Positions 42,697 to 51,576 of a DNA stretch of 64,000 nucleotides are shown here, piece after piece. Source of the DNA: Bacillota bacterium (lineage in GTDB: Bacteria > Bacillota > Clostridia > Oscillospirales > Ruminococcaceae); the NCBI GenBank assembly GCA_023418925.1, contig JAEZYS010000010.1, positions 1 to 64,000 on the forward strand. Reading direction: 5' to 3'. A program made the position numbers and the translations under genes. Under the pieces are notes generated by a model that had not been told where the DNA came from, searched no databases, and saw only the letters and a program-made list of their open reading frames with translations. The number at the start of each line of letters is the position of its first letter. The first letter of the stretch is position 1.

Positions 42697-42906
42697 TTAT
42701 TCTTCCTTTTCTTTTTTTGCTTTAAGCATAAGAATTAATCTTACAGCAACTACAAAATAATTCAGTACTGCAATAAAGATACTCAGTATCTTTATTAATA
42801 TATGGGTATTGTCATTACTCCAGAAAACCAAAGAAAGAACTGTCCATGCAACTGCAAATATCATAGATATAATCATCAATATACTGTTCTGGCTTTTATT
42901 ATTCAA
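42697..42906 (-). CDS. Small two-span membrane protein, 69 aa
   Basis: A TTG start with AAGGAG 9 nt upstream. Two hydrophobic helices (ILMIISMIFAVAWTVLSLVF; IKILSIFIAVLNYFVVAVRL) and a charged tail (KAKKEKEE). There is no recognised family. The clear SD and charged tail support a real gene. Confidence 0.6.
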   Translation of the reverse strand: MNNKSQNSILMIISMIFAVAWTVLSLVFWSNDNTHILIKILSIFIAVLNYFVVAVRLILMLKAKKEKEE

Positions 42907-43076
42907 TTGGTATATCTCCTTATTATTTTTTCAGATTAATTTGTCCTGAAAGTACCAAATATTTATATTTACTATATCATAACCAAAAATTAATTTCTTA
43001 AATAAACTGTAAATTTACATTTCATGCAACAATTTAACCAAATAACATAATGTTTTATTGCACCAATCGACTTTTT

Positions 43077-43104
43077 TTGACTGAAGGTATTTACTTTTTA
43101 TACT
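43077..43104 (+). promoter_or_regulatory. Promoter of the XRE regulator
   Basis: TTGACT (43077-43082), a 16-bp spacer and TATACT (43099-43104), about 50 bp before the start codon. Confidence 0.65.
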
Positions 43105-43152
43105 TTGTGTATTATAATTTTCTTTACGTAGAATTCAAAATTAGGGGGTGGC

Positions 43153-43866
43153 ATGATGAATCCGGACTTTCCAAGAATAATTACTCTTTTAAGGAAAGAA
43201 CGCAATATCAGCCAAAAGAAAGCAGCTGCCGATCTTGGCGTGTCACAAGCACTTTTGTCGCATTACGAAAAAGGAATAAGAGAATGCGGACTTGAGTTTC
43301 TCGTTAAAACCGCAGATTATTATAATGTATCATGCGATTATCTTCTAGGAAGATCACCTGAACCGGCAGGAAAGAAAATATCATTTGATGATATTCCCGA
43401 ACATGATCCGTCAAAGAAGGAACATATTCTTGCAGGCGGTGTCATGGCTTCATTCAACAGAAAACTTATTATTAATTCCACTAATGTATTATTTTCGCTT
43501 CTTCAGAAAACAGAAAGCAACTCTATGATAAGAGAAGTTTCAACATATCTGATGCTTGCAATATATAAAATGTTCAGAATAATTTACTCTGTTAATCCTA
43601 AGAACGACCAGCATTTCTTTACAGTAAACCAGTCTCTCTATCCTGGCGTATCATCAGCAGCAATGTCTATTTGCGAAGCAAATGCAACTGCAGCAGCAAA
43701 CGGGGTTTCCGTCAAGGGTTCAGATACTGCACTAAGCTCGGATAAAAACATAATCACTACAAATTCTCTTTCATCAGAATATGCTACATATGCTTCATCC
43801 CTGCTGAATATAATCAAGAACAGCGAAGCCCGTATCCTTATGATGGACACATCCAACGATAAATAG
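43153..43866 (+). CDS. XRE-family HTH transcriptional regulator
   Basis: 237 residues; GGGGGTGG precedes two consecutive ATGs at 43153 and 43156. The N-terminal HTH (IITLLRKERNISQKKAAADL, then GVSQALLSHYEKGIRECGLE and YYNVSCDYLLGRS) is classical. The C-terminal 150 residues are helical and unrecognised (LYPGVSSAAMSICEANATAA), and may sense a signal or form dimers. Monocistronic, with its own promoter and terminator. Confidence 0.9.
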   Translation: MMNPDFPRIITLLRKERNISQKKAAADLGVSQALLSHYEKGIRECGLEFLVKTADYYNVSCDYLLGRSPEPAGKKISFDDIPEHDPSKKEHILAGGVMASFNRKLIINSTNVLFSLLQKTESNSMIREVSTYLMLAIYKMFRIIYSVNPKNDQHFFTVNQSLYPGVSSAAMSICEANATAAANGVSVKGSDTALSSDKNIITTNSLSSEYATYASSLLNIIKNSEARILMMDTSNDK

Positions 43867-43911
43867 TATATCATTTTATATCAGACTTTTCAATGCTATA
43901 TCAACAATTTT

Positions 43912-43940
43912 CCGCTCTTACCCATGACAGAGCGGTTTTG
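43912..43940 (+). terminator. XRE gene terminator
   Basis: CCGCTCT, a 10-nt loop, AGAGCGG, then TTTTGTTTT. Confidence 0.8.
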
Positions 43941-44015
43941 TTTTATCATATAATAGAATGTATATGTTTTGTAATAAAAATAGAAAAATAACATCATAAT
44001 TTGTATTTATTATTC

Positions 44016-44044
44016 TTGACTGGTTTTTTTAATTATTGTAAAAT
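44016..44044 (+). promoter_or_regulatory. Sigma-A promoter of the apbE-rnf operon
   Basis: TTGACT (44016-44021), a 17-bp spacer and TAAAAT (44039-44044), about 20-40 bp before the apbE start region. No further promoter or terminator is evident before 51,099. Confidence 0.75.
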
Positions 44045-44083
44045 ATAAACAGTTATTATTTTTTTGTGAGGTTAAGATTTTCT

Positions 44084-45097
44084 TTGAAAAATTTGTTTTT
44101 AAAATTCACAATGGCAGCAAGCCTTTTGGCTGTGATTTTTTCTATGAGCTCATGCACAGCTGATGTAAATAAAGTTTCGGAATCATCAATGTTTCTTATG
44201 GATACCTCAGTAACAATAAAACTGGGCTCGAACAATTCCGATTGCAATGAGTATATGAATAAGCTTAAAGAGCTTGACAGCATTTTCTCAAATCTGTATG
44301 AAAATTCACCAAAAAACAGAAAGTATGATGAAAACAGCAGAATTGTAATTAATGATGTTCTTAGAAAGACTTCCTCTCTTAATGATGTCTATGGGGACAG
44401 GGTAAACGTCAGCTGTGGAGCACTAAACAGTGCCTGGGGTATTTCAACAGACACCCCCCATGTTCCTGATAGGGATACTCTCTCTGTGGCACTGAAAAAT
44501 ATTACTGACACAGATTATTGCAATAATGATGTCAGCATGTTTCCTCAGGGAATTTATCCTGATTTCGGAGCTGTTGCAAAGGGTTACAGCTGTGATATAG
44601 TCAAAGAAATGCTGGATGAAAAAAACTTTAATAGCTATGCACTTCTCAATATGGGTTCGTCAAGTCTTATTTACGGAAAAAAGCCTGACGGAACTATGTT
44701 TAATGTTGCTGTTACAAATCCTGACGGCGGAGTTTACCTTGGTGTCATAAAAACAAACGAATGCTCTATCTCAACAAGCGGAGCATATGAACGCTACTTT
44801 GAGGAGAACGGAAAAATATACAGCCACATTCTTGATATTTCAACAGGATATCCTGTTGAAACTGATCTTTCTTCTGTTACGGTAATCTGTCCTTTCAACG
44901 ATAATAATACAAGCGGAATAAGCTCTGACTTTTTATCGACTCTTATTTTTATGGACGGAACTTCAAATCTTGAAAAATACCTTGACAGTGACAGCTTTTT
45001 TGTCGTTGCGGCAGATAAAAACAAGAATGTTTATGTAAGCAAGGGAATTGACTTTACACTTAACGAGGAAAGTGGGTATAAGCTTGTACAGCAGTGA
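44084..45097 (+). CDS. apbE: FAD:protein FMN transferase (ApbE), lipoprotein
   Basis: About 337 residues. ApbE attaches FMN covalently to Thr residues of RnfD and RnfG outside the membrane. It has a lipoprotein signal (KFTMAASLLAVIFSMSSC). Family motifs: FLMDTSVTIKLG, PDFGAVAKGYSCDIVKEM, LLNMGSSSLIYG, and SGAYERYFEENGKIYSHILD followed by ISTGYPVE. I favour the TTG at 44084 (GAGG 13 nt upstream, giving MKNLFLKFT); a GTG at 44066 is an alternative. It is first in the rnf operon, as expected for a maturation factor. Confidence 0.93.
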   Translation: MKNLFLKFTMAASLLAVIFSMSSCTADVNKVSESSMFLMDTSVTIKLGSNNSDCNEYMNKLKELDSIFSNLYENSPKNRKYDENSRIVINDVLRKTSSLNDVYGDRVNVSCGALNSAWGISTDTPHVPDRDTLSVALKNITDTDYCNNDVSMFPQGIYPDFGAVAKGYSCDIVKEMLDEKNFNSYALLNMGSSSLIYGKKPDGTMFNVAVTNPDGGVYLGVIKTNECSISTSGAYERYFEENGKIYSHILDISTGYPVETDLSSVTVICPFNDNNTSGISSDFLSTLIFMDGTSNLEKYLDSDSFFVVAADKNKNVYVSKGIDFTLNEESGYKLVQQ

Positions 45098-45476
45098 GCG
45101 CCGTCATGCAGATAAAAAAGATGTAATTATAATTTTATGCCTGCTAGCTGTCGGATTAGCTTTCTTTTTTATCCCACGTCTTATCCCTGATGATACAACT
45201 GATAAGACAGCCATTATTTTTCTTAACGGAGAAGAAATATACAGCACTAACCTATCCGATGCTGATGACGGAGAATTTCAACTTGATGAAATTCCACAGA
45301 TTACATTTGAAATAAAGAACAATCAGATAAGAATACTTCATTCTGATTGCAAGGATAAAATCTGCGAAAAAACAGGCTATATAGACAGCGGATATCAGTC
45401 AATTGTATGCTTGCCAAATCGCATTTTAGTAAAAATTGCAGAAGAAAATACACAAGGTATAGATATTGTAGTCTGA
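45084..45476 (+). CDS. NusG domain II-containing protein
   Basis: 130 residues from a TTG at 45084, overlapping the apbE stop by 14 bp. One N-terminal membrane span (DVIIILCLLAVGLAFFFIP) and an extracytoplasmic beta domain (AIIFLNGEEIYSTNLSD, then IRILHSDCKDKICEKTGYID and SIVCLPNRILVKI). The DCKDKICxxTGxI ... VCLPNxxxVxI pattern defines the NusG_II family, found beside apbE and rnf genes in anaerobes. The three Cys may bind a ligand or form disulfides. Precise role unknown; probably part of flavinylated electron-transfer assembly. Confidence 0.85.
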   Translation: MYSSERRHADKKDVIIILCLLAVGLAFFFIPRLIPDDTTDKTAIIFLNGEEIYSTNLSDADDGEFQLDEIPQITFEIKNNQIRILHSDCKDKICEKTGYIDSGYQSIVCLPNRILVKIAEENTQGIDIVV

Positions 45477-45487
45477 TAGGAATTATT

Positions 45488-46012
45488 ATGAAGATAAAAA
45501 TTGATATATACAGAAGCAAAGCTTATTATGCCGCTTTTATGGGCATATTTTTAGCTATTGCCGTTGCACTCACAACTATTGAAAGCATGTTTTCCTCATT
45601 TCTGCCACTGGGTATGCGAATCGGACTTGCAAATATAGTTATTATGATGGTTTTCATTTTGGCTGACAAAAAGTCAGCATTTATTCTTGTTTTGCTGAAA
45701 TCACTTTTTGTATTTCTTACAAGAGGAGTTACTGCAGGAGGAATGTCTTTCTGCGGAGGGATTCTTGCATTTTTTGTCCTGTTAATTCTTCTTGAAAAAA
45801 CAAAGAGTTCATATATATTAATCAGCGTTTTATCATCTGTTGCGCACTCTATGGGACAACTTGTTCTTTCATGTATAATTACGTCGAGTATAAACGTTTT
45901 ATTTTATGCCCCTATGTTGATTATTTCAAGTACTGTTGCCGGAATTTGTACAGGCATCGTGCTTAATGTAATCCTTCCGCATATTTATGTCACAAAATCT
46001 GAATGTAAATAA
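45488..46012 (+). CDS. Gx transporter family protein
   Basis: 174 residues, about five membrane spans, from the ATG at 45488 (AGGA upstream). The sequence ALTTIESMFSSFLPLGMRIG, then LANIVIMMVFILADKKSAF and LFVFLTRGVTAGGMSFCGG, is typical of the family once annotated as heptaprenyl diphosphate synthase component I. Its position beside apbE and rnf in many anaerobes suggests supply of a precursor such as flavin for extracytoplasmic flavinylation (inference). Confidence 0.85.
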   Translation: MKIKIDIYRSKAYYAAFMGIFLAIAVALTTIESMFSSFLPLGMRIGLANIVIMMVFILADKKSAFILVLLKSLFVFLTRGVTAGGMSFCGGILAFFVLLILLEKTKSSYILISVLSSVAHSMGQLVLSCIITSSINVLFYAPMLIISSTVAGICTGIVLNVILPHIYVTKSECK

Positions 46013-46036
46013 CTTATAGTAAAGTGAGGTATAGAA

Positions 46037-47323
46037 ATGAAAAAACTTAACGGCATACGCCTTAGCCATGACAAAAACACTCAGGACTGCGAAACTATGG
46101 ATTTTCCGCTACCATCATCGGTATTGATTCCGATGTCCCAATCAATGGGTGCATCTTGTAATTGTCTTGTCAAACCTGGCGATGAAGTTACCGTAGGACA
46201 AAAAATTGGTGATACAGACGCATTTATGTCGGCACCGATTCACTCATCTGTGTCTGGCAAGGTAACAGCCATTACAGACTATCTTCTTTCAAGTGGCGCT
46301 GTCTGCAAGGCTGTTATTATTGAATCAAACGGACTCCAGACGATGTGCCCTGACATTTCCATTCCTGAAATCACTGATTCACAGTCTCTTATTTCTGCTA
46401 TAAGGGAAAGCGGACTCACAGGTCTTGGAGGTGCAGGTTTTCCTACTCATATAAAGCTAAACTTTGACCCCGTCAAAACTCCGATTGATACACTTGTTAT
46501 CAATGCAGCTGAGTGTGAACCTTACATAACCTCCGATTACAGAGAAATGCTTGAAAGTCCTACTGATATTATTGAAGGTATACTTCTTGTCCAGAAATAT
46601 CTCGGAATACCTCACTGCAAAATCTGTATAGAATCAAACAAGCCTGAAGCAATCAAACTTTTGACATGCAGAACGGAAAATATCAACTCCATTGATATTG
46701 TTACCCTCCCGTCAAGTTACCCGCAGGGTGCTGAAAAGGTAATTGCATACTCAGCAACCGGACGTATCGTTGCAGAAGGCGAACTGCCGTCAAATCAAGG
46801 CATTATTGTTATGAACGTATCTACTGTTTCATTTATAAACAAATATTGCTGTACAGGTATACCTCTCATATCAAGACGTCTAACTGTTGACGGAAATGTA
46901 CTTACAAAGAACGCAGGAAACTACACTGTTCTTATAGGAACAAGAGTATCAGAAATACTTGAATACTGCGGAGCGGAAAAACCTGAAAAGGTTCTTTACG
47001 GCGGACCTATGATGGGTATTTGTCTATATGACACAGACCAGCCAATAATAAAACAAAATAATGCTGTTCTTGCATTCAAGGATGTAAAAATTCCAAAGAC
47101 GACATCATGTATAAGATGTGGTATATGTGCAAAAGCCTGCCCTATGAATCTCATGCCTATGATGCTTGAATATGCATATAACAACAAGAATATAAAATTT
47201 CTTCAGGATTTAAAACTTTCACTCTGTATGAACTGTGGCTGTTGCTCATATGTCTGCCCTGCTAACCGTCCGCTTGCAGAGATTAATCAGCTTGCAAAAG
47301 GAATTCTCCCAAGGAAAAAGTAA
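46037..47323 (+). CDS. rnfC: Rnf complex subunit RnfC
   Basis: 428 residues. RnfC is the peripheral NADH-side subunit with FMN and two [4Fe-4S] clusters. The N-terminal barrel-sandwich domain (FPLPSSVLIPMSQSMGASCN) is followed by LTGLGGAGFPTHIKL and AAECEPYITSDYREM (NADH/FMN binding), and the cluster motifs CIRCGICAKACPMNLMP and CMNCGCCSYVCPANRPL near the C-terminus. GTGAGG precedes the ATG. First structural gene of rnfCDGEAB. Confidence 0.97.
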   Translation: MKKLNGIRLSHDKNTQDCETMDFPLPSSVLIPMSQSMGASCNCLVKPGDEVTVGQKIGDTDAFMSAPIHSSVSGKVTAITDYLLSSGAVCKAVIIESNGLQTMCPDISIPEITDSQSLISAIRESGLTGLGGAGFPTHIKLNFDPVKTPIDTLVINAAECEPYITSDYREMLESPTDIIEGILLVQKYLGIPHCKICIESNKPEAIKLLTCRTENINSIDIVTLPSSYPQGAEKVIAYSATGRIVAEGELPSNQGIIVMNVSTVSFINKYCCTGIPLISRRLTVDGNVLTKNAGNYTVLIGTRVSEILEYCGAEKPEKVLYGGPMMGICLYDTDQPIIKQNNAVLAFKDVKIPKTTSCIRCGICAKACPMNLMPMMLEYAYNNKNIKFLQDLKLSLCMNCGCCSYVCPANRPLAEINQLAKGILPRKK

Positions 47324-47369
47324 TATATCTGATTAAATAAATTTATTGAATACGAAAGGAACTGATATT

Positions 47370-48341
47370 TTGAAAGGATTGATAGTTTCACCATCGCCAC
47401 ACAGATCATCATTTCTGTCAACAAAGTTTATCATGCTCCAAGTAATAATTGCACTTTTCCCTGCAATTGTAGCAAGTGGAATTATTTTCGGACTGAGAGC
47501 ATTAATAGTAATATTTATCTGTGTTGCTTCCTGTGTTTTGTTTGAAGGATTGTCACGTATTATTATGAAGCGTGAACAGACAATTTCCGATCTTTCGGCA
47601 GTTGTAACAGGCATACTCCTCGCAATGAATCTCCCTGCAACAATTCCTCTTTACATAGCCGTAATCGGCAGCTTTGTCGCAATTGTAATAGTTAAACAGC
47701 TTTTCGGAGGCATTGGTCAGAACTTTGCAAACCCTGCTATCGTTGCAAGAATTGTTCTGATGTTATCATTCACTTCACAGATGTCAACATGGGCTGTTCC
47801 TTTCTTCTACAAGAACAGTTCAACTGATATAGTAACAGGAGCAACGCCTCTTGCTGTACAGTGGCTTGACAATGGATCAAACAGAATTGCGCCTTTCGCT
47901 TTCAGGGATCTTCTCCTTGGAACAACAGGCGGATGCCTTGGCGAAACATGTGCAATTGCGCTTATTATCGGCGGTGTGTATCTTATTTATGTTAAGATAA
48001 TCTCCCCTGCAACACCTCTTGCATTCATCGGCTCACTTGCCCTGCTCACATTCATTTACACAGGCAGCAGCGTTGAAACTGTTTATCAGATATTTGCAGG
48101 CGGACTTTTAATCGGCGCTATCTTCATGGCAACAGACTATGCAACAACTCCTCTCACAACAAAGGGTAAGATTATTTTCGGAATTGGCTGTGGTATTATC
48201 ACATTTATTATCAGACAGTTCGGTAATTACCCTGAGGGCGTTTCATTCTCAATACTGCTTATGAACCTTCTTACCCCTTATATAGACAGACTTACCAGAA
48301 CTGTTCCTCTCGGAGCAAAAACTGCAAAGGAGGGAATCTGA
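47370..48341 (+). CDS. rnfD: Rnf complex subunit RnfD
   Basis: 323 residues from a TTG at 47370, with AAAGGA 9 nt upstream; the TTG at 47346 has none. About eight to nine membrane spans. GGIGQNFANPAIVARIV and the flavinylation motif DIVTGATPLAVQW (the Thr of GAT receives FMN from ApbE) are clear, as is ATDYATTPLTTKGKIIFG. It conducts electrons and, with RnfA/E/G, couples to Na+ or H+ translocation. Confidence 0.96.
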   Translation: MKGLIVSPSPHRSSFLSTKFIMLQVIIALFPAIVASGIIFGLRALIVIFICVASCVLFEGLSRIIMKREQTISDLSAVVTGILLAMNLPATIPLYIAVIGSFVAIVIVKQLFGGIGQNFANPAIVARIVLMLSFTSQMSTWAVPFFYKNSSTDIVTGATPLAVQWLDNGSNRIAPFAFRDLLLGTTGGCLGETCAIALIIGGVYLIYVKIISPATPLAFIGSLALLTFIYTGSSVETVYQIFAGGLLIGAIFMATDYATTPLTTKGKIIFGIGCGIITFIIRQFGNYPEGVSFSILLMNLLTPYIDRLTRTVPLGAKTAKEGI

Positions 48342-48342
48342 T

Positions 48343-49005
48343 TTGAAAAAGGAATTTATTATGCCACCTCTGGTTCTTATGCTTATCTGTCTTATAACAT
48401 GCGGACTTCTTGTATTTGCATATAAGACTACATACAAGGATAACACAGGCGTTATAACCGATAAACTCAAAGGCGGACTTACAGAAATATACGGTTCAGA
48501 CAACGGCTTTGAAATGCTTAAGAATGATGATGGTACTGTAAAGACGTATGAAGGAATTACCTCTGTAATGAAAGATGCAGACAACAATGTTGCCTTTGAA
48601 GTTTTTGCTGACGGATACTCAAAAGGCGGACTTCATGTTCTTGTCGGAATTTCTCCTGACGGAACAATCAAGGGCGTTTCAATCCTTAGTATCAGTGAAA
48701 CCCCTGGTCTTGGCACAAAGGTAGAGGATCCTGCATTTCTGAATCAGTTTGCAGGAGTTTCAGCAGATCTTTTCGAATTTCCTGCTGTTAAAACTGAGAG
48801 CGGTCCAAAAAAGAAGGCTATTTGGGGTACTGACGAGGAACGCAAAAAACTTTACGATATGCAGACTGGTGCAACATCTTCAGATGGCGGATTTGAATTT
48901 GACGCAGTAACCGGAGCAACCTTCTCCTCAAAAGGAATGAAAAATGCCATAACATACGCCGCAGTAACCTATACTGAAAAGAAAGGGGAGATAATCGGTG
49001 AGTGA
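48343..49005 (+). CDS. rnfG: Rnf complex subunit RnfG
   Basis: 220 residues from a TTG with AGGAGGG upstream, starting one base after the rnfD stop. An N-terminal membrane anchor (MPPLVLMLICLITCGLLVFA) and an extracytoplasmic FMN-binding domain. The flavinylation site is FDAVTGATFSSKGM; a second GAT (MQTGATSSDGG) lies upstream but lacks the full consensus. GTKVEDPAFLNQF is typical of the family. Confidence 0.95.
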   Translation: MKKEFIMPPLVLMLICLITCGLLVFAYKTTYKDNTGVITDKLKGGLTEIYGSDNGFEMLKNDDGTVKTYEGITSVMKDADNNVAFEVFADGYSKGGLHVLVGISPDGTIKGVSILSISETPGLGTKVEDPAFLNQFAGVSADLFEFPAVKTESGPKKKAIWGTDEERKKLYDMQTGATSSDGGFEFDAVTGATFSSKGMKNAITYAAVTYTEKKGEIIGE

Positions 49006-49675
49006 AAATAAAAAGGGTAATCTTTATGAGCTTACAAAAGGCATTATAAAAGAAAATCCAACACTTGTTACTCTTCTCGGAATGTGTCCTACACTTGCAG
49101 TGACAACTATGGCTGAAAACGGTATTGGCATGGGACTTGCAACAACTTTTGTACTGGTTTTTTCAAACCTGGCAATTTCACTTCTTAAGAGTATTATTCC
49201 TAATGCTGTACGTCTGCCATGCTATATTGTTGTTATTGCAGGCTTTGTTACTTTAATTGAGTTCCTTTTAAAAGGATATATACCTGACCTTTACAACAGT
49301 CTAGGATTGTTTCTTCCGCTTATCACTGTTAACTGTATTATTCTTGGCCGTGCAGAAGCATTTGCTTCAAAGAATAAGGTTCTGCCGTCTATTCTTGACG
49401 GTATAGGAATGGGACTCGGGTTTACAATTGCATTATTAGTTGTCGGCTCTGTAAGGGAAATTTTTGGATCAGGAAAATGGATGGGCATTGATCTTCATCT
49501 TCCGGCAACAATGACAGTATTCATTATGCCTGCAGGTGCATTCTTTGTTCTTGGCTGTGTAATTGCTGCTGTAAACAAAATTGCAAATAAAAAACCACCT
49601 CAGGAAATTGGCTGTCATGCCTGTCCTAATGCTGCAAATTGTCCTACTTTCAACAAAGAGGGAGGCTGTGAATGA
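48998..49675 (+). CDS. rnfE: Rnf complex subunit RnfE
   Basis: 225 residues from a GTG overlapping rnfG by 8 bp (GGGGAG upstream). Six membrane spans. Conserved segments: NPTLVTLLGMCPTLAVTTMA, LYNSLGLFLPLITVNCIILG and DGIGMGLGFTIALLVVGSVR. The Cys of LLGMCPTLA and of TVNCIILG are candidate ligands of the membrane [2Fe-2S] cluster shared with RnfA. The C-terminus has an extra Cys-rich tail (GCHACPNAANCPTFNKEGGC) that could hold another metal site, as in some clostridial RnfE proteins. Confidence 0.95.
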   Translation: MSENKKGNLYELTKGIIKENPTLVTLLGMCPTLAVTTMAENGIGMGLATTFVLVFSNLAISLLKSIIPNAVRLPCYIVVIAGFVTLIEFLLKGYIPDLYNSLGLFLPLITVNCIILGRAEAFASKNKVLPSILDGIGMGLGFTIALLVVGSVREIFGSGKWMGIDLHLPATMTVFIMPAGAFFVLGCVIAAVNKIANKKPPQEIGCHACPNAANCPTFNKEGGCE

Positions 49676-50256
49676 TGATGAAAGGACTTATTGTAATACT
49701 CCTCAGTGCAATGCTTGTTGATAACTTTGTTCTTTCAAAATTCATGGGTATCTGTTCATTCCTCGGGGTTTCAAAAAAGCTTGACAGTGCTGTCGGAATG
49801 GGTGCTGCTGTTACCTTTGTAATGGTATTTGCAACACTCTGCACATATCCAATATATACGTTTATTCTTGTTCCAATGGGACTTGATTACCTTAGAGCAA
49901 TAGCATTCATCCTTATTATCGCCATGTTTGTTCAGATTGTTGAAATCATACTCAAGAAAAAGGTTCCTTCGCTTTACAACGCGCTTGGAGTATTTCTTGC
50001 TCTTATAACAACAAACTGTGCAGTACTAGGCGTTGCAATTCTCAATGTTGATAATGGATATACGCTGCTTCCATCAATTGTAAATGCCATTGGTGCCGGC
50101 CTTGGATACTCACTTGCACTTATTATATTCAGCGGAGTACGTTCGCGGGTTGATAACGCTGATATACCAGAAGTATTCAAGGGAGTTCCTGCAATACTTA
50201 TTGCCTCTTCTATTGTATCCGTAAGCTTTATGGGCTTTTCGGGTATGTTTTCATAG
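49672..50256 (+). CDS. rnfA: Rnf complex subunit RnfA
   Basis: 194 residues, six membrane spans; start overlaps the rnfE stop (ATGA), with three consecutive ATGs. Typical segments: VDNFVLSKFMGICSFLGVSK, LYNALGVFLALITTNCAVLG and NAIGAGLGYSLALIIFSGVR. It is homologous to RnfE in inverted topology; the Cys in KFMGICSFL and TTNCAVLG complete the intramembrane [2Fe-2S] site. Confidence 0.96.
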   Translation: MMMKGLIVILLSAMLVDNFVLSKFMGICSFLGVSKKLDSAVGMGAAVTFVMVFATLCTYPIYTFILVPMGLDYLRAIAFILIIAMFVQIVEIILKKKVPSLYNALGVFLALITTNCAVLGVAILNVDNGYTLLPSIVNAIGAGLGYSLALIIFSGVRSRVDNADIPEVFKGVPAILIASSIVSVSFMGFSGMFS

Positions 50257-50267
50257 GGGGTGACAAG

Positions 50268-51092
50268 ATGTTTGAAACTTACATATTGCCTATAGCAATC
50301 TTCGCTGTAATGGGTGGATTATCCGGATTGCTTCTTACTTTTGTCTCCAAAGTTTTTGAAGTAAAAGTTGATGTGAGAATTGAGGCTGTAAATGAAGCTC
50401 TCCCTCAAGTAAACTGCGGTGCATGTGGATTTTCAGGTTGTTCTGACTATGCATCTGCTATTGTAAATAATGGAGCTGAAACAAACCTTTGTCGCCCTGG
50501 TGGTGCAGATTGTTCTGCCAAAATTGCCACTATCATGGGTGTTGCCGATGCAGGAGCAGGCGTCCCGCAAGTTGCAGTTGTACGCTGTAACGGTGACTGC
50601 AATGCTACAGCATCTAAGTACACATACAGCGGAATCCAGACATGTCTTGCTGCAAATAAGTTCTACAATGGATCAGAGGAATGTACCCATGGATGCCTCG
50701 GTTTCGGTGACTGTGCAGTAGTTTGTCCTAATAACGCAATAATCATTAGAGATGGACTTGCACGTGTTGACAAATCAAAATGTATCGGCTGTGGGATTTG
50801 TATCAAGTCCTGCCCGAACAATCTCATTATTGTGCATGATATTACTAATCATATTGATGTCTGCTGTTCATCCACTGAAATCGGAAAGATAGTAAAATCG
50901 ATTTGCAAGAGTGGATGTATTGCTTGTAAAATCTGCGAAAAGAAATGCAAATTTGACGCTATTCATGTTGATAACAATCTTGCAAAGATTGATTACGACA
51001 AATGCACGTCCTGTGGAGAATGTGCAGACGCATGCCCGACAGAAGCTATCCGCAAGTGTGATACTGTATATAAAGTCAAAATGGATAAATAG
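50268..51092 (+). CDS. rnfB: Rnf complex subunit RnfB
   Basis: 274 residues; GGGGGTG precedes the ATG. An N-terminal membrane anchor (YILPIAIFAVMGGLSGLLLT), the [4Fe-4S] domain VNCGACGFSGCSDYASAIVN with a later Cys (NLCRPGG), and then several ferredoxin motifs: CTHGCLGFGDCAVVCP, CIGCGICIKSCP, CIACKICEKKC and CTSCGECADACP. RnfB accepts electrons from reduced ferredoxin. It is last in the operon, before the terminator at 51,099. Confidence 0.96.
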   Translation: MFETYILPIAIFAVMGGLSGLLLTFVSKVFEVKVDVRIEAVNEALPQVNCGACGFSGCSDYASAIVNNGAETNLCRPGGADCSAKIATIMGVADAGAGVPQVAVVRCNGDCNATASKYTYSGIQTCLAANKFYNGSEECTHGCLGFGDCAVVCPNNAIIIRDGLARVDKSKCIGCGICIKSCPNNLIIVHDITNHIDVCCSSTEIGKIVKSICKSGCIACKICEKKCKFDAIHVDNNLAKIDYDKCTSCGECADACPTEAIRKCDTVYKVKMDK

Positions 51093-51098
51093 TAAAAT

Positions 51099-51130
51099 AA
51101 AAGCGGTAAGAAAAGTCTTACCGCTTTTTT
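51099..51130. terminator. Bidirectional terminator after rnfB
   Basis: AAAAGCGGTAAGA, a 4-nt loop, TCTTACCGCTTTT, with TT following on the plus strand and TATTTTAC on the minus strand. It ends the rnf operon and can also end the minus-strand RNA proposed at 51131-51280. Confidence 0.9.
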
Positions 51131-51280
51131 ATGGCAAAAAGGGGCCCTTGTTTGGGGGTAGCAAACAAGGGCAAATATGATATAGGATTATTGGGGAGAC
51201 TCCATAATATGGGGTAAATATTATAGAGACAGTTCCTTTTATAATGCTTTCGCATCAGATCGTGATGGGGTAATCACTAT
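51099..51280 (-). ncRNA. Candidate small RNA with C-rich hairpin loops
   Basis: Read on the minus strand, the gap after aspS contains: a 5-bp hairpin GTGAT-TACCCC-ATCAC (51277-51262), a hairpin with GAAA tetraloop (TGATGC-GAAA-GCATTA, 51257-51242), a 7-bp hairpin ATAATAT-TTACCCC-ATATTAT (51224-51204), an 11-bp hairpin GCCCTTGTTTG-CTACCCC-CAAACAAGGGC (51172-51144) and the terminator at 51128-51099. Three loops share ACCCC, and an extra TCTCCCC lies between them. The GNRA loop and the terminator favour the minus strand. No strong promoter could be fixed. C-rich loops are typical of sRNAs that pair with SD sequences. There is no protein-like frame here. Confidence 0.5.
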
Positions 51281-51411
51281 CTTCAATAAAAGGCGTACCA
51301 TTTAAGTACAATGTTATAATAATTGATTTCTGTGTAAATTATGTGAAAGCAAGTTGAAAATAAAGCGAATTAATACAAATTTAATTATTTATGGTAAACC
51401 ATGTGTATAAT

Positions 51412-51576
51412 TATACATCATGTTGAAAACTCGGTTGAAAATGTGGAAAGAAATAAAAACTGTTGAAAAATTCGACATTTTTAGCCCCTTATCTACGTTG
51501 TTTGCGGGATTTTTCCACTTTTTCAACAGGTTTTCAACATAAAAAGGTAAAAGTTTTTAACTTTTGATGTTGAAAA
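51412..51576. other. Cluster of DnaA-box-like nonamers
   Basis: TGTGTATAA (51412, one mismatch to TGTGGATAA) and TGTTGAAAA or its complement TTTTCAACA at 51421, 51461, 51520, 51531 and 51568, with GGTTGAAAA at 51433, TGTGGAAAG at about 51442 and TTTTCCACT at about 51511. There are nine sites in about 165 bp on both strands, followed by an AT-rich stretch. It resembles an origin-like or DnaA-titrating array, but dnaA/dnaN are not nearby. Confidence 0.4.
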
